DNA from: an uncultured Anaerolineaceae bacterium | GTDB taxonomy: Bacteria; Chloroflexota; Anaerolineae; Promineifilales; Promineifilaceae | NCBI GenBank assembly: GCA_937967805.1 | Contig: CALBTC010000428.1 | Location: forward strand, 1 to 23,442 | Length of the DNA stretch: 23,442 bases | Direction of reading: 5' to 3' | Shown: positions 1 through 8,700 of the stretch, piece after piece | How positions within the stretch are numbered: the stretch's first letter is position 1 | Layout: each line of letters starts with the position of its first letter | The notes under the pieces: model-generated | Databases searched by the model: none | Seen by the model: only the letters and a program-made list of their open reading frames with translations | Told to the model about the DNA's origin: nothing | Position numbers and translations under genes: made by a program

Positions 1-51
1 ATTATCAACATCAGTTAGCCTTAACTTGATGTCCATTAAAATGGGGGAAGG
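1..51. other. Window edge, no gene seen
   Basis: This is the short stretch downstream (minus sense) of the stop that ends the RHS remnant. Read on the minus strand it does not continue the Tyr-Asp-rich pattern of the upstream fragment in any frame that I could follow. The gene therefore appears to have lost its 3' part here, or to continue beyond the window after a rearrangement. Confidence 0.4.
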
Positions 52-1557
52 TCATGTTGTCTTGACGTTGCCATACACATCATACGTAGAATAGGAATCG
101 ATCGTTTGCCGGGCATAGGTGCAGCCGGTACCACCGCCACCGGGTACGCTGCCACAATTGATAGGAATGAGTTGACTGAGGCGGGTAAGTGTGCCTTTTG
201 TAGGCGGTGTACTGGCGATTCCGTTGCTGCCATCGTAATGATACCAGGTACCGCTGTGCAAACTGCCGGCACCATCGTAAATGCCTTCTACACCCACCAA
301 CCCAACAACCCAGTTAGTTGTGTGTGGATAGTAGGTGCGGCGCGTTTCCCGATAATGTGTGGCGGCATTGATGTCATCAAATTCCTTGATGTGGGTCAAA
401 TTGCCGTATTGCTCCCCTCCCTGGTTGGCAGTGGCGTACTGGTACTCTACTTTGCTGGAAATGTCCGGTGTCCCGCCATTGTGGTAATTTCGCGTGGTTG
501 TTTGGCTGGTATAGGTGAACATGTTGGCCAAACCGCCCACCGAGGTAGGCGTGTAGGTATTTGTGGTCCGGCTCATCAAAGTGGAACTGCCGGCAAAAAC
601 ATCCACCTGGGTCGGCCGGCCGATACTGGTATTCGCCGCCTGGGAAAAGGTCGTTATCTGCTTGTTGAGGACGGTGGTGCCATCGTAGTCGTAATTGGTT
701 TGGGTGGCGGTGAGATGCCCGACAATGTTGCCGTATTCGGGCGAGTCGGCCACGCCGCAGTTGACGGCGCCGCCGGGTGGCGTGCCCCACTGTCCATAAC
801 AGGGTTGGGTATAGGTGTAGGTGGTTTTGATGGCGGGGTTACGGCCGTCGTTGACCAAAACGGTAGAAACTTTGTAGTTGAAGCCAATGGTCGGCCAGAT
901 GTAATTGTTGTAAGCAATATATTGATAACTGCCCACTGACCGATTATCACTGGTGTAGGTAAAGCTGACTGACCCGCCGTAGCCATTTTGGTAGCCGGTT
1001 AAATACATAAACGAAAAACAGTTACCGCTGCCGGTAGTGTAATGGGTTAAAGGCGAGTAGGTAAAGGTGGTTGCCGGCAAGGCATAGCCGGCATCGGCAT
1101 CGGCCGGGTCGCTGTTGGTATTGACCCATCGCTGGATGCTGTTGACAGTCCAGGTGTTACTATAACGGGGCTGATTGGGAACGACATCATAGTTGGTGCA
1201 ATAAGGATTTGCTGCGGCCACGGCTACATTGCCGCTGTTAATCCGGTATTCCGTGGTGGGATTGGCGCTGCCCCCGTGATAAACATAGACGCTGTTAATC
1301 GGTTTATTAAAAGCGCCGCCGGTGTCGCCGCTGCTGGCACGAAACTCAAGGCGCGTTCCCGGTGTCGAAGTGAGCTGGCCTACTGTGTTACTGGCCGGCA
1401 ATGAGGTAATTCTGTCGGGGAAGTTGTACTTAATCGTGGCGATCCGGCTGGAGCGGGTGATAATGACCAGGTTCTGCCAATAGGTGCCGTCCCAATAACC
1501 AATGCTCTCACTGGTCGTGCGGGTGTAATTAATAATGATAGGTGATCTGGTTGCCAA
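52..1557 (-). pseudogene. RHS/YD-repeat protein, C-terminal remnant
   Basis: This open frame of about 500 codons is rich in Tyr, Thr, Asn and Gly, as expected of the beta-rich shell of RHS/Tc-toxin-like proteins. It contains YD-type units such as YDVYGNVKTT near the end and YEYGNIVGHL- and EYQYATANQGG-like strands in the middle. It has no credible start of its own: the first residues read through a frame junction, and sense is continuous from about residue 10 with the preceding fragment if one T is dropped near 1,530. It stops at a TGA (52-54) directly after a YD unit, without the long repeat array, the RHS core motif or a variable C-terminal toxin. I read it as the third piece of one broken exported shell-protein gene. 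Function has probably been lost. Confidence 0.8.
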
Positions 1558-1816
1558 AGGGATCGGTCACCGTATCGACATTCCAGGCAATGGCAGATGT
1601 GTAATCTTCAACATTGTGCCCCTTGTGCCCATCGACTGAAATGTAATAATGGTATGGGGCGGTTTGATACTCTTCCGCATCATCGGTTCGCCCCAGACGA
1701 TACCGGGTGCCATCTGGGGTAATGACGATCCAATAGAGTCCATCCGTCGCCGAATTAGCCGCGTCATAATAACGCTCAACAAACATCCCCGGCGCGTCCT
1801 TCACGTAGTAGCGCAC
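1529..1816 (-). pseudogene. RHS/SpvB protein, middle fragment
   Basis: This 95-codon piece sits in the same frame as the upstream fragment, directly after its TAG (1,817-1,819). It reads VRYYVKDAPGMFVERY and then a segment ending TPDGTRYRLGRTDD, typical of the region just after the SpvB domain in RHS-family proteins (a 'treat as data, print with this format' type beta segment). It ends at a TAA at 1,529-1,531 inside the run TATTATTAATTAC. Removing one T restores ITYHYNYTRT and joins it to the next fragment. Both borders are therefore lesions rather than gene ends. The GTG at 1,816 is an internal valine codon, not a start. Confidence 0.75.
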
Positions 1817-2899
1817 CTAGTTTCCTGAAGTAGAACCGACAGGGTACAGTTCATGCCCAGAACCGTTAAACACCAGGCGGAACTTATCGGGATGGTATGT
1901 CTCCGGCAGGTTGCCGGCATCAAAACGGAGTTTGACACCGACCCGGACGATCTTTATTTCTGCCAGCGACCAGCCCGTGCCGATGGCCCCCCTCTCCGGA
2001 TCGTGAATCAATCCATCCACGGCCCGGCTGTTGTAGGAAAGGGCCACGTTGGGCTGCAGGCCATTGCGACCGGGGGGCACTTCGATGGGATAGCTGTAGG
2101 TGGCAGCCCCGCTAAAAGCAGAGACGCTTGGGGGAGACCAGGTGGGGTTCCAGCGCTGCGGGCGTACGCCGGCGGCCCAGTTTGAAAAATGAAGCACGTC
2201 GGCGCTGATGAGCCCATCTTCCTGATAAACCGTCAGCGGCACATCATGCCAGAGGGTGGGGTCTGTCTTATCCTGGTACGCCAGGTAGAAGTCGCTGTAA
2301 ACCGGATTTAGGTCTTGCGTGAGCGCGCGCAAATCAACCACAATTCGGATTGGCTTCTCGAATGTGGGGATGATTTGCTCTGTCGCTGTAGCAACCATTT
2401 CCAGCTGAAACCGGGCCAGAACCAGATTGCCAACGGGATTGGAAATGGTATTGGTGGCTGTTAGCGGGGGGAGTGGCATCTCTGTATCGGCGCTCAGGCT
2501 TGTGGTAATTGTACTAACAGGTACAGGTACGTCTAGTTCGGTGAATTCGAGCGTCACATCTTCGCTAAACGTTTGTTCTTCAACAAAGACACCCACTTCT
2601 TCATTGCCCATAATCACCAGGCTGTCTTTTTCAGAATCCACCGGCGTGTCTGCTTGACTATCTGATTCTACAGCTACCACACTTACCTCGGCATCTGAAG
2701 GCGCAAAGTCTTGCATTTCATCGGCATCGGGCGGTGGCTGGTACTCCAGGGTTGGTGGAACCTCGGTGGGAACGGGCTCCCACTCTTCGAGGATTTCAGG
2801 ATTAACAATCTGGGCGGAAATAGGCGTTGTTAACGACAAAATGGTAGCAAACAATACCCAGCGCAAAACGCTGACGAATCAAGACGTATTCTGTTTCAC
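1817..2899 (-). pseudogene. SpvB-domain RHS protein, N-terminal fragment
   Basis: The likely original start is GTG at 2,899-2,897, 12 bases after AGGAGG (2,912-2,917). That frame gives MKQNTS, then a TGA at 2,881-2,879, then FVSVLRW and a hydrophobic stretch ending TPISAQ. Together these form a good signal peptide interrupted by one stop, which could have been a CGA arginine codon. Without readthrough the first usable start is TTG at 2,866. After the signal comes an acidic Pro/Glu-rich stretch, a beta-rich segment, then an SpvB signature: SGAATYSYPIEVPPGRNGL followed by a LSYNSRAVDG-like strand and a GTGWSL motif. The fragment ends at TAG 1,817-1,819. The family makes the N-terminal shell of Tc/RHS toxins or exported wall-associated proteins. 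Its promoter is still recognisable, but at least four lesions across the locus make this a pseudogene. Confidence 0.8.
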
Positions 2900-2974
2900 G
2901 TGTTGGGGTCTCCTCCTGACTTTGCAGGCACAAAAATGGAGTTGAGTGTACTGGCGGTGTACGAAGTAAGGCAG

Positions 2975-3004
2975 ATTATACGAGATTTATTTGAGCTTTG
3001 TAAA
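2975..3004 (-). promoter_or_regulatory. Sigma70-type promoter of the RHS remnant
   Basis: On the minus strand TTTACA (2,999-3,004) and TATAAT (2,975-2,980) are separated by 18 bases. The -10 box lies about 76 bases upstream of the GTG at 2,899. The rest of the 2,900-3,184 gap shows no gene. A TATAAT-like hexamer on the plus strand (3,135-3,140) may serve the following cytochrome gene, but no matching -35 box is obvious. Confidence 0.5.
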
Positions 3005-3184
3005 TAGGCGATTGCCCTACGCAGAAGACAGCATATTTCCCTACCTGAGGTAAAAATTAAAATCGCCAGACTCCAGTGATTAAGGGAAGCTCAGTACTGT
3101 TGAGTAAACGGCGTGTCAAACAGGCACGATTGGTTATAATCTTGCCTACCTTACTTAATCCACGCTACAAATGGGAGTTTTCCG

Positions 3185-5353
3185 TTGTCACCCAGGCTGC
3201 ACCGTATTGCCCTCCGCCTCTGTTTTGTTTTGTTGATTTTTCTAATTGGCAATTTGTTGGTGTCGCTCCGGCAGCAGCGGGCCTCGATTAATCTGGCTAT
3301 TGCTAAAGGGCAACAGCTGTACATGTCTGCCGACGGCCGTCCGGTGGGATTGGATGGGGCACAACTGGCAAACCTGGATACGGCCGAATCTTCCCTCATC
3401 TTTGTCAATGCCCTGCCGCTCAGCCTGGCTGAAGCGCGACCCTGGGCCGAACTGGGCTGCACGGCCAACAGCTGCGCCCACGCCACCTACTTTGATCGCG
3501 CTGGCGGCGGCACGGTCAACCAGATTATCTCCCTGCCCGCCAATACCGTTTTGGCCGAATGGCACGATGCGCTGGCGCGCCCGGCCGGCAGCCGCTTTGT
3601 GGTTGAGGAAGCAGTTCAGATTGCGGCGAATGATCCGATGGTAACGGACGTTCTCGGCGACATCGGTGCGGGTGATCCGGCCATGATTCCCATGTCTGCC
3701 TGGCTGGCCGACGGCGACTGCCGCCAAGATTGGTGTGTCGATTTAACGTTTCATAGCCCGGGTGGCGACGGCCGTATCTTCCACGTCTTTGTCAACATGA
3801 GCCAACAAATTGTGGCCCGCACCTTTTACACCCGGGCCCGGCCGGACCTAGACGTAGCCATGCCCGCTTCCCAGCGAGCAGCCTTCACCGACGGCTGCCA
3901 CGAGCAAGACGGCTGGAACGTCTGCTGGGAAATGACCGCCCACGACGGCGTGCTGTTTCGCGACGCCACCTACAATGACACTGCCATCTTTGCCAGCATT
4001 AAAATCCCCCAAATTGAAGCGTGGTATCCCAGTTGGCCCGGCGGCTACCGCGACGAAATTGGCTTTTCGGCCACGGTCCCCCCCTTTGGCGACACCCTCG
4101 TCAACGAGCTGGATGACGGCTTTGAAGTGCGCCAACTGTTCACCGAGTTTACCCGCTGGCCCAACTGCATCTGCTGCTACCGCTACGAGCAAATCATCCG
4201 CTTTTTTGCCGACGGCAGCTTTGAACCCCGCTTTGTCTCTTACGGTCCCGGTTGCGACGATCTATCCATTTACCGGCCATTCTGGCGCATTGATGTCGAT
4301 TTAGCCGGCCCGGAAGATGATCAGGTCTGGCTGTGGCAGGAAACAGAATGGACCGAAGTGGAAACAGAGCAGGAACTGTTTCCCTTTGTCGATGATTTAG
4401 GGCCGGACGGCTTTAAGCTGGCCACCGGCAGCGGCGACCTGCTCTACCGCTGGACGATGCTGCCCACCGACCCGCTGGGCCTGGACGAAGCCCGCGTCTT
4501 CGTCCTGAAAGAAAACGAGATGGAGGGCGAGCAGCCGCTCTCGCCCGGTCCGGGCGATACCTTCCAGCCGCCGCGCCAATGGCTCAACGACGAGCCCGTT
4601 TTTGGCGAGGACATTGTACTGTGGTACGTGCCGCTGCTCAAGACCAAAAAAACGGAGCCAATCTGGTGCATGCCGGACCCAGAGCCAGGCATTAACCAGT
4701 GCGAAGCCATCTTGCGGGTGGAGATGACCGATGAACTACCACAGCCCACGGCCGAAGAGCTGGCAGCGATGGCAGCGACGGCCACGCCGCCTCCTACCGA
4801 TACGGCCGTCACCCCCGCCCCTTCCCCCACGCCCCGCCCGGTCCAGGGCAGCACGGTAGAAGAACTGATTCTTAATGCAGGCTGTGCCGCCTGCCATGCC
4901 ATCGGCCCGCTTGGCGAAATGCGTAAAGTTGGCCCCGATCTGTCGGCCATCGGCTACGAAGCCACGGGGCGCATCCCCGATGTCTCCGCCGCGGAGTACA
5001 TCCGGCAATCTATTCTGGAGCCAAACTATGCTTTGGCTCCCACCTGCCCCAACGGACCCTGTATGGCCAACATCATGCCCCAGGATTACGACCGGCGGCT
5101 CACTTCAGAGCAGGTTGAGATGATTGTGGATTATTTGCTTACGTTGGATGGCACGCAGCCGGCCGGGGATGTCACGGTGATTGGTGAGGGAGGGACGGCC
5201 GTTTTCCCCAAAGGCGGCAGCGCGGCTAAGGGCGTAGGCGGTGTTGTGGCCGGCGTAGACAGTTCATCGGTTTCTGTGCAGCTCATCATGATTGGGATGG
5301 TTTTCTTGCTGACGCTGTTCTTGTTGTGGAAACGGCCGTATGAAGAAGAGTAG
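3185..5353 (+). CDS. Membrane-anchored single-haem cytochrome c protein
   Basis: The 722-residue protein starts at TTG 3,185, with GGGAG seven bases upstream. The ATG at 3,171 is out of frame. One hydrophobic helix at about residues 8-28 is followed by a large exported domain of about 480 residues, rich in Trp, Asp and Cys, that I cannot place in a known family. A Pro/Thr/Ala linker (about 530-555) follows, then a class I cytochrome c domain with haem motif C567-A-A-C570-H571, and a probable distal ligand Met631 in a NIMPQDY motif before the usual SEQVEMIVDYLL end helix. A second helix (about 695-715) anchors the C-terminus, which ends KRPYEEE. The protein is probably extracytoplasmic and electron-carrying, held at both ends by the membrane. 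The function of the large domain and the redox partner are unknown. It stands alone, with no operon partner. Confidence 0.85.
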   Translation: MSPRLHRIALRLCFVLLIFLIGNLLVSLRQQRASINLAIAKGQQLYMSADGRPVGLDGAQLANLDTAESSLIFVNALPLSLAEARPWAELGCTANSCAHATYFDRAGGGTVNQIISLPANTVLAEWHDALARPAGSRFVVEEAVQIAANDPMVTDVLGDIGAGDPAMIPMSAWLADGDCRQDWCVDLTFHSPGGDGRIFHVFVNMSQQIVARTFYTRARPDLDVAMPASQRAAFTDGCHEQDGWNVCWEMTAHDGVLFRDATYNDTAIFASIKIPQIEAWYPSWPGGYRDEIGFSATVPPFGDTLVNELDDGFEVRQLFTEFTRWPNCICCYRYEQIIRFFADGSFEPRFVSYGPGCDDLSIYRPFWRIDVDLAGPEDDQVWLWQETEWTEVETEQELFPFVDDLGPDGFKLATGSGDLLYRWTMLPTDPLGLDEARVFVLKENEMEGEQPLSPGPGDTFQPPRQWLNDEPVFGEDIVLWYVPLLKTKKTEPIWCMPDPEPGINQCEAILRVEMTDELPQPTAEELAAMAATATPPPTDTAVTPAPSPTPRPVQGSTVEELILNAGCAACHAIGPLGEMRKVGPDLSAIGYEATGRIPDVSAAEYIRQSILEPNYALAPTCPNGPCMANIMPQDYDRRLTSEQVEMIVDYLLTLDGTQPAGDVTVIGEGGTAVFPKGGSAAKGVGGVVAGVDSSSVSVQLIMIGMVFLLTLFLLWKRPYEEE

Positions 5354-5407
5354 CCGTAAGCAGCCGTGAAAGTTAAGTAGATAACATAAAAGATGTCGGC
5401 TCACGCG

Positions 5408-5436
5408 TTGACAAAAGCCGGCGTAAATACGATACT
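5408..5436 (+). promoter_or_regulatory. Strong sigma70-type promoter of peptide gene
   Basis: TTGACA (5,408-5,413) and GATACT (5,431-5,436) are spaced by 17 bases. Transcription would begin near 5,443, giving a leader of about 48 bases before the GTG at 5,491. Nothing else is visible between 5,354 and 5,407. Confidence 0.6.
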
Positions 5437-5490
5437 GAACACATAATTATTGGTTTAGAACAAATTCTCAGATTTTACAGGAGGAACATT

Positions 5491-5706
5491 GTGTCCGAAG
5501 CATTAGATCAACTGGTTGAACGCGCAGTAAGCGATAAAGAATTCCGCAAACTACTCTTTAAAGACCTGGACAAAGCGCTTGAAGGATATGCCGTTTCCGA
5601 CGAGGAACGCAGTTTGCTAGAAAACCTCGACGAAGAAAACTTCGATGAATTTGCCGGCGGCCTCGGCTCCCGCACTACCAAAGGCTTCATGCCTGGGACA
5701 GGTTAA
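5491..5706 (+). CDS. Os1348/NHLP-like RiPP precursor peptide
   Basis: This is a 71-residue acidic peptide. The GTG start is fixed by a full AGGAGG at 5,479-5,484, six bases upstream. Residues 8-54 follow the leader pattern of the Os1348/Franean1_4349-type precursor families: a VERAVSDKEFRKLL helix, a KALEGYAVSDEERSLL helix, then a Glu/Asp-rich run. An A-G-G motif (55-57) is followed by a 14-residue tail, LGSRTTKGFMPGTG, the expected place for a core peptide after double-glycine cleavage. The tail has Ser and Thr but no Cys. The gene has its own promoter, a strong RBS and a terminator, so it is a monocistronic, probably well-expressed unit. No maturase, peptidase or exporter gene lies within the window, so modification, if any, must be done in trans. 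Family assignment is by pattern recognition only. A small non-RiPP regulatory peptide remains possible. Confidence 0.7.
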   Translation: MSEALDQLVERAVSDKEFRKLLFKDLDKALEGYAVSDEERSLLENLDEENFDEFAGGLGSRTTKGFMPGTG

Positions 5707-5737
5707 GCATTTTAGCCCAAGTATCCGAAAAATTACG

Positions 5738-5771
5738 GCGCTCGGACAAATCGTCTGAGCGCTTTTGTTTT
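5738..5771 (+). terminator. Rho-independent terminator after peptide gene
   Basis: GCGCTC (5,738-5,743) pairs with GAGCGC (5,757-5,762), and GAC/GTC continue the stem past one mismatch around a five-base loop. TTTTGTTTT (5,763-5,771) follows. The T-run overlaps the stop codon of the convergent cyclase gene. On the other strand the hairpin is followed by a shorter T-run, so it may act in both directions. Confidence 0.8.
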
Positions 5772-8700
5772 ACCCCGTTACCAGGCCCACCTTATTGACA
5801 GCCGCCAAACATTTTTCGCCAAGCTTTTTGAGACGGCCGTCTCTACTCCCCAACAACAAACGGCCCGCTCTGTCAAAGCAAACCAACTTATCACCAAACC
5901 GCGACCGACTTCTGGCGGTCATAACCGTTTTCTCTAGAAATTCTTCACGTTTTTGCAGATTCGTTTCAAGTTCCGCCAGGCCTAAATAGACCAGCGCGTT
6001 AAAATCTGGTGAGCCTTCTTTGGCTGAAGACAGGCTGCGGCGAAAATACGATGTAGCCTCGACCCGTTCGCCTTGACGCTGACTAACCACGCCTAAAAAG
6101 TATTCTACAATTGGCAACCACCAAATTAGCTCCCTTTCCTGAATGAGATGATAAGCATCACTCAGGAACTTTTTCGCCTCAGTTAGACTGCCGGAAAAAG
6201 CTTCCACCTGTCCTAAGCCCACCCATAATCTTGCCCTTTCTTCTATGTAACTTTCCGGCTGTAGATCGATCAGCGTTTGGGCTTGCTCAAATTGGCTCTT
6301 GGCCTGTTGCCACTGCTGCAGCGGACAAAAATATTCAAACCCCCAAAATAAATGGGCCTCAACAAGCAAACTTGGATAATTCATCGTCGTCAGCAAATCA
6401 ACGGCCGCTTCAAAGTCAGCCAAAGCGGATTCAAAATTGCCCAATCTTGAGTATGCAGCGGCCCGGTTTGTCATGGCCAACGCATATAAATTTTTGCCGC
6501 TTTCTTTACCAATTTGCACGGCCTCATTAAAAGTTGCCACAGCTTCTTCATAACGACCCAGGGTAAATTGAACGAAGCCGACATTGCTTAGCGCAATTCC
6601 CACATTGATCGGCGTGCTGAATTCACGAGAAAGTTCAACACCTTGCTGCATGGCCTTAAGAGATAATTCCAGCTCTTTTTGCGAGTACCGTGTGAAGCTG
6701 ATCGCCTCATAGACACGGGCCAACAGATAATTATTATTTTCTCGCTGGCAAATTTGCTTAGCCAGCTCCAAATAATCCAGAGCCGCAGAATAATCCAGTT
6801 TAGAACTGGCCGCCCAACCGGCCCAAATGTAGGCGCGCGCTAACTGATCTTTAGCGGCAACTTTGCTTAAATCATCGATGATTTTGGCCGTGAGCACCTG
6901 AACTTCATCAAAAGCCCCTTGCCGGTAGCGGATTTCGGCCATGAGGTTGTAGGCCACGGCCGTTGATCCCTGATCCTCATTTTCGTTGGCCAGCGCCAGC
7001 GCTTTTTCCGCGTCGGCAAAGGCGGTGGCTAGATCGCCCAGCAAAATCAAAACGTTGCCGCGTGAGAGATAGAGGTGCACGGCCGTTTCCCACAAATCAT
7101 CATCGCTCAAAGCGGTCAGGTGGCGTTCCGCCAGGTTGTACAGATCAATTGCTTCCCGATTGGCAAAGATGTGGCGGGCTTCATCGGCGGCCAACAAAGC
7201 ATATTCCAGCGCCTTGCTATGAATATCGGCCCGGCTGTAATGGTAAGCCAGCACGGAATGGAGCGGCTTGAGGTTGTGTTCGTATTTGGTCGCCAGCCAG
7301 TTGGCCACGGCCGCGTGAAGCTGCTGCCGTCGCGCATACGGCAAGCTTTCATACGCCACTTCGTGCGTCATGGCGTGCTGGAACAGGTAAATCCACTCCG
7401 GATCGGCCGTAATAAGCCGCGTCATCTCCGCTTCAGATAAATCTGACAATAGCTGAAGCACCGTTTTATGCATAGGTGTATCGGCAATCACTTGCAGAGG
7501 CTCGGCCGAAAATTGCCGCCCAATAACCGAGGCCACCTGCAACAAATCGCGGCCGGCCGGCGGCAAGCGATCCAGCCGGGCCAGCAGCAGCCCGTGAATC
7601 GTATCCGGCACCTGCATCCGGGCCAGCTCGGATTCGTCTACCTGCACACGGCCGTTTATGCGTAGCACCCCCGCTCCCATCATCACGTTCAGGGCCTCTT
7701 CCAGGAACAACGGATTCACCGGACTATCGCGCCCTTCGCGGTCCCTCATGCCTAAATGCTGCTCCACCGCCTGGGGCAATTCAGACGTGCCGACAAGCTG
7801 GGCCAACATTTGCCGCGCCGACCCTGGCGAAAGGTCAACCAGGGGAATGGGAATGCAGGACGGCCGTTCCATCGTCACAATCTCCACCGATTGTCGCGAA
7901 CGAAACGTAAACGCCAGGAAAATGGCAGCGCCATCCAGATGATCGCTGATCTCATCCAGCAGCGCCAGCGTCGCCTGGTCGGCCCACTGCAACCCTTCCA
8001 GCACAATGAGGAGCGGCTGTTCAGCAGCAATAGCCAGACAGCAGCGGCGCACCAGCGAAAACAGGCGCACCTGCCGCGCTTCGGCGGTCAGTTCGCCTAA
8101 TGAGGCCGGCTGCGGCATCGGCAGCCCCAGCAGCTCGCGCCACAAGCCCACGTCATCGCCAACGTCCGGCACCAGCGCCTGCGTTTTCATCACAACGGCG
8201 GCAACTTGCTGCATCACAGGCATACCGGTTGCCAGCCCAAAATATTCGCGCCAGACGTCTCGCCACGGACTGTACGGCGTATCCTTCGTATGTGGATAAC
8301 AAACGCCGATGAGACCCAGGCCGTCATTGGTTAGCCAATGATGCACGCCGGTGGCCAGCAGGCGCGATTTACCTACTCCGGTGCCGCCGTAAACGGCCGC
8401 CGCCCCGCCAATCCCGCGCAAAGCGGCATCCATACCGCCCAGCAGCAAATCCAGCTCCGTTTCACGCCCAACCAACGGCCGTTCCCAACGGTCAATATAC
8501 GCTTTCATCAATGTGGTGACGGCCCGGTCTCGCTGCACCAAATGGGGGGTGACGGCCGTTTGCTTGCCCTTCAGATGAATCGCCGGAAGCGGTTCGCATT
8601 CAATTACCTGGCGCGTACGTTCGGCGGTGACCTGGTCCGTCAAAATGGCGCCCGGCTCACATACCTGCATCAACCGCGCCGACAGGTTAACCACGTCACC

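Noticed and set aside
106..939. Long plus-strand open frame (277 codons) opposite the RHS remnant
   Set aside because: It is Gly/Val-rich, has no domain sense and no RBS, and lies antisense to a recognisable RHS sequence. It is a shadow frame.
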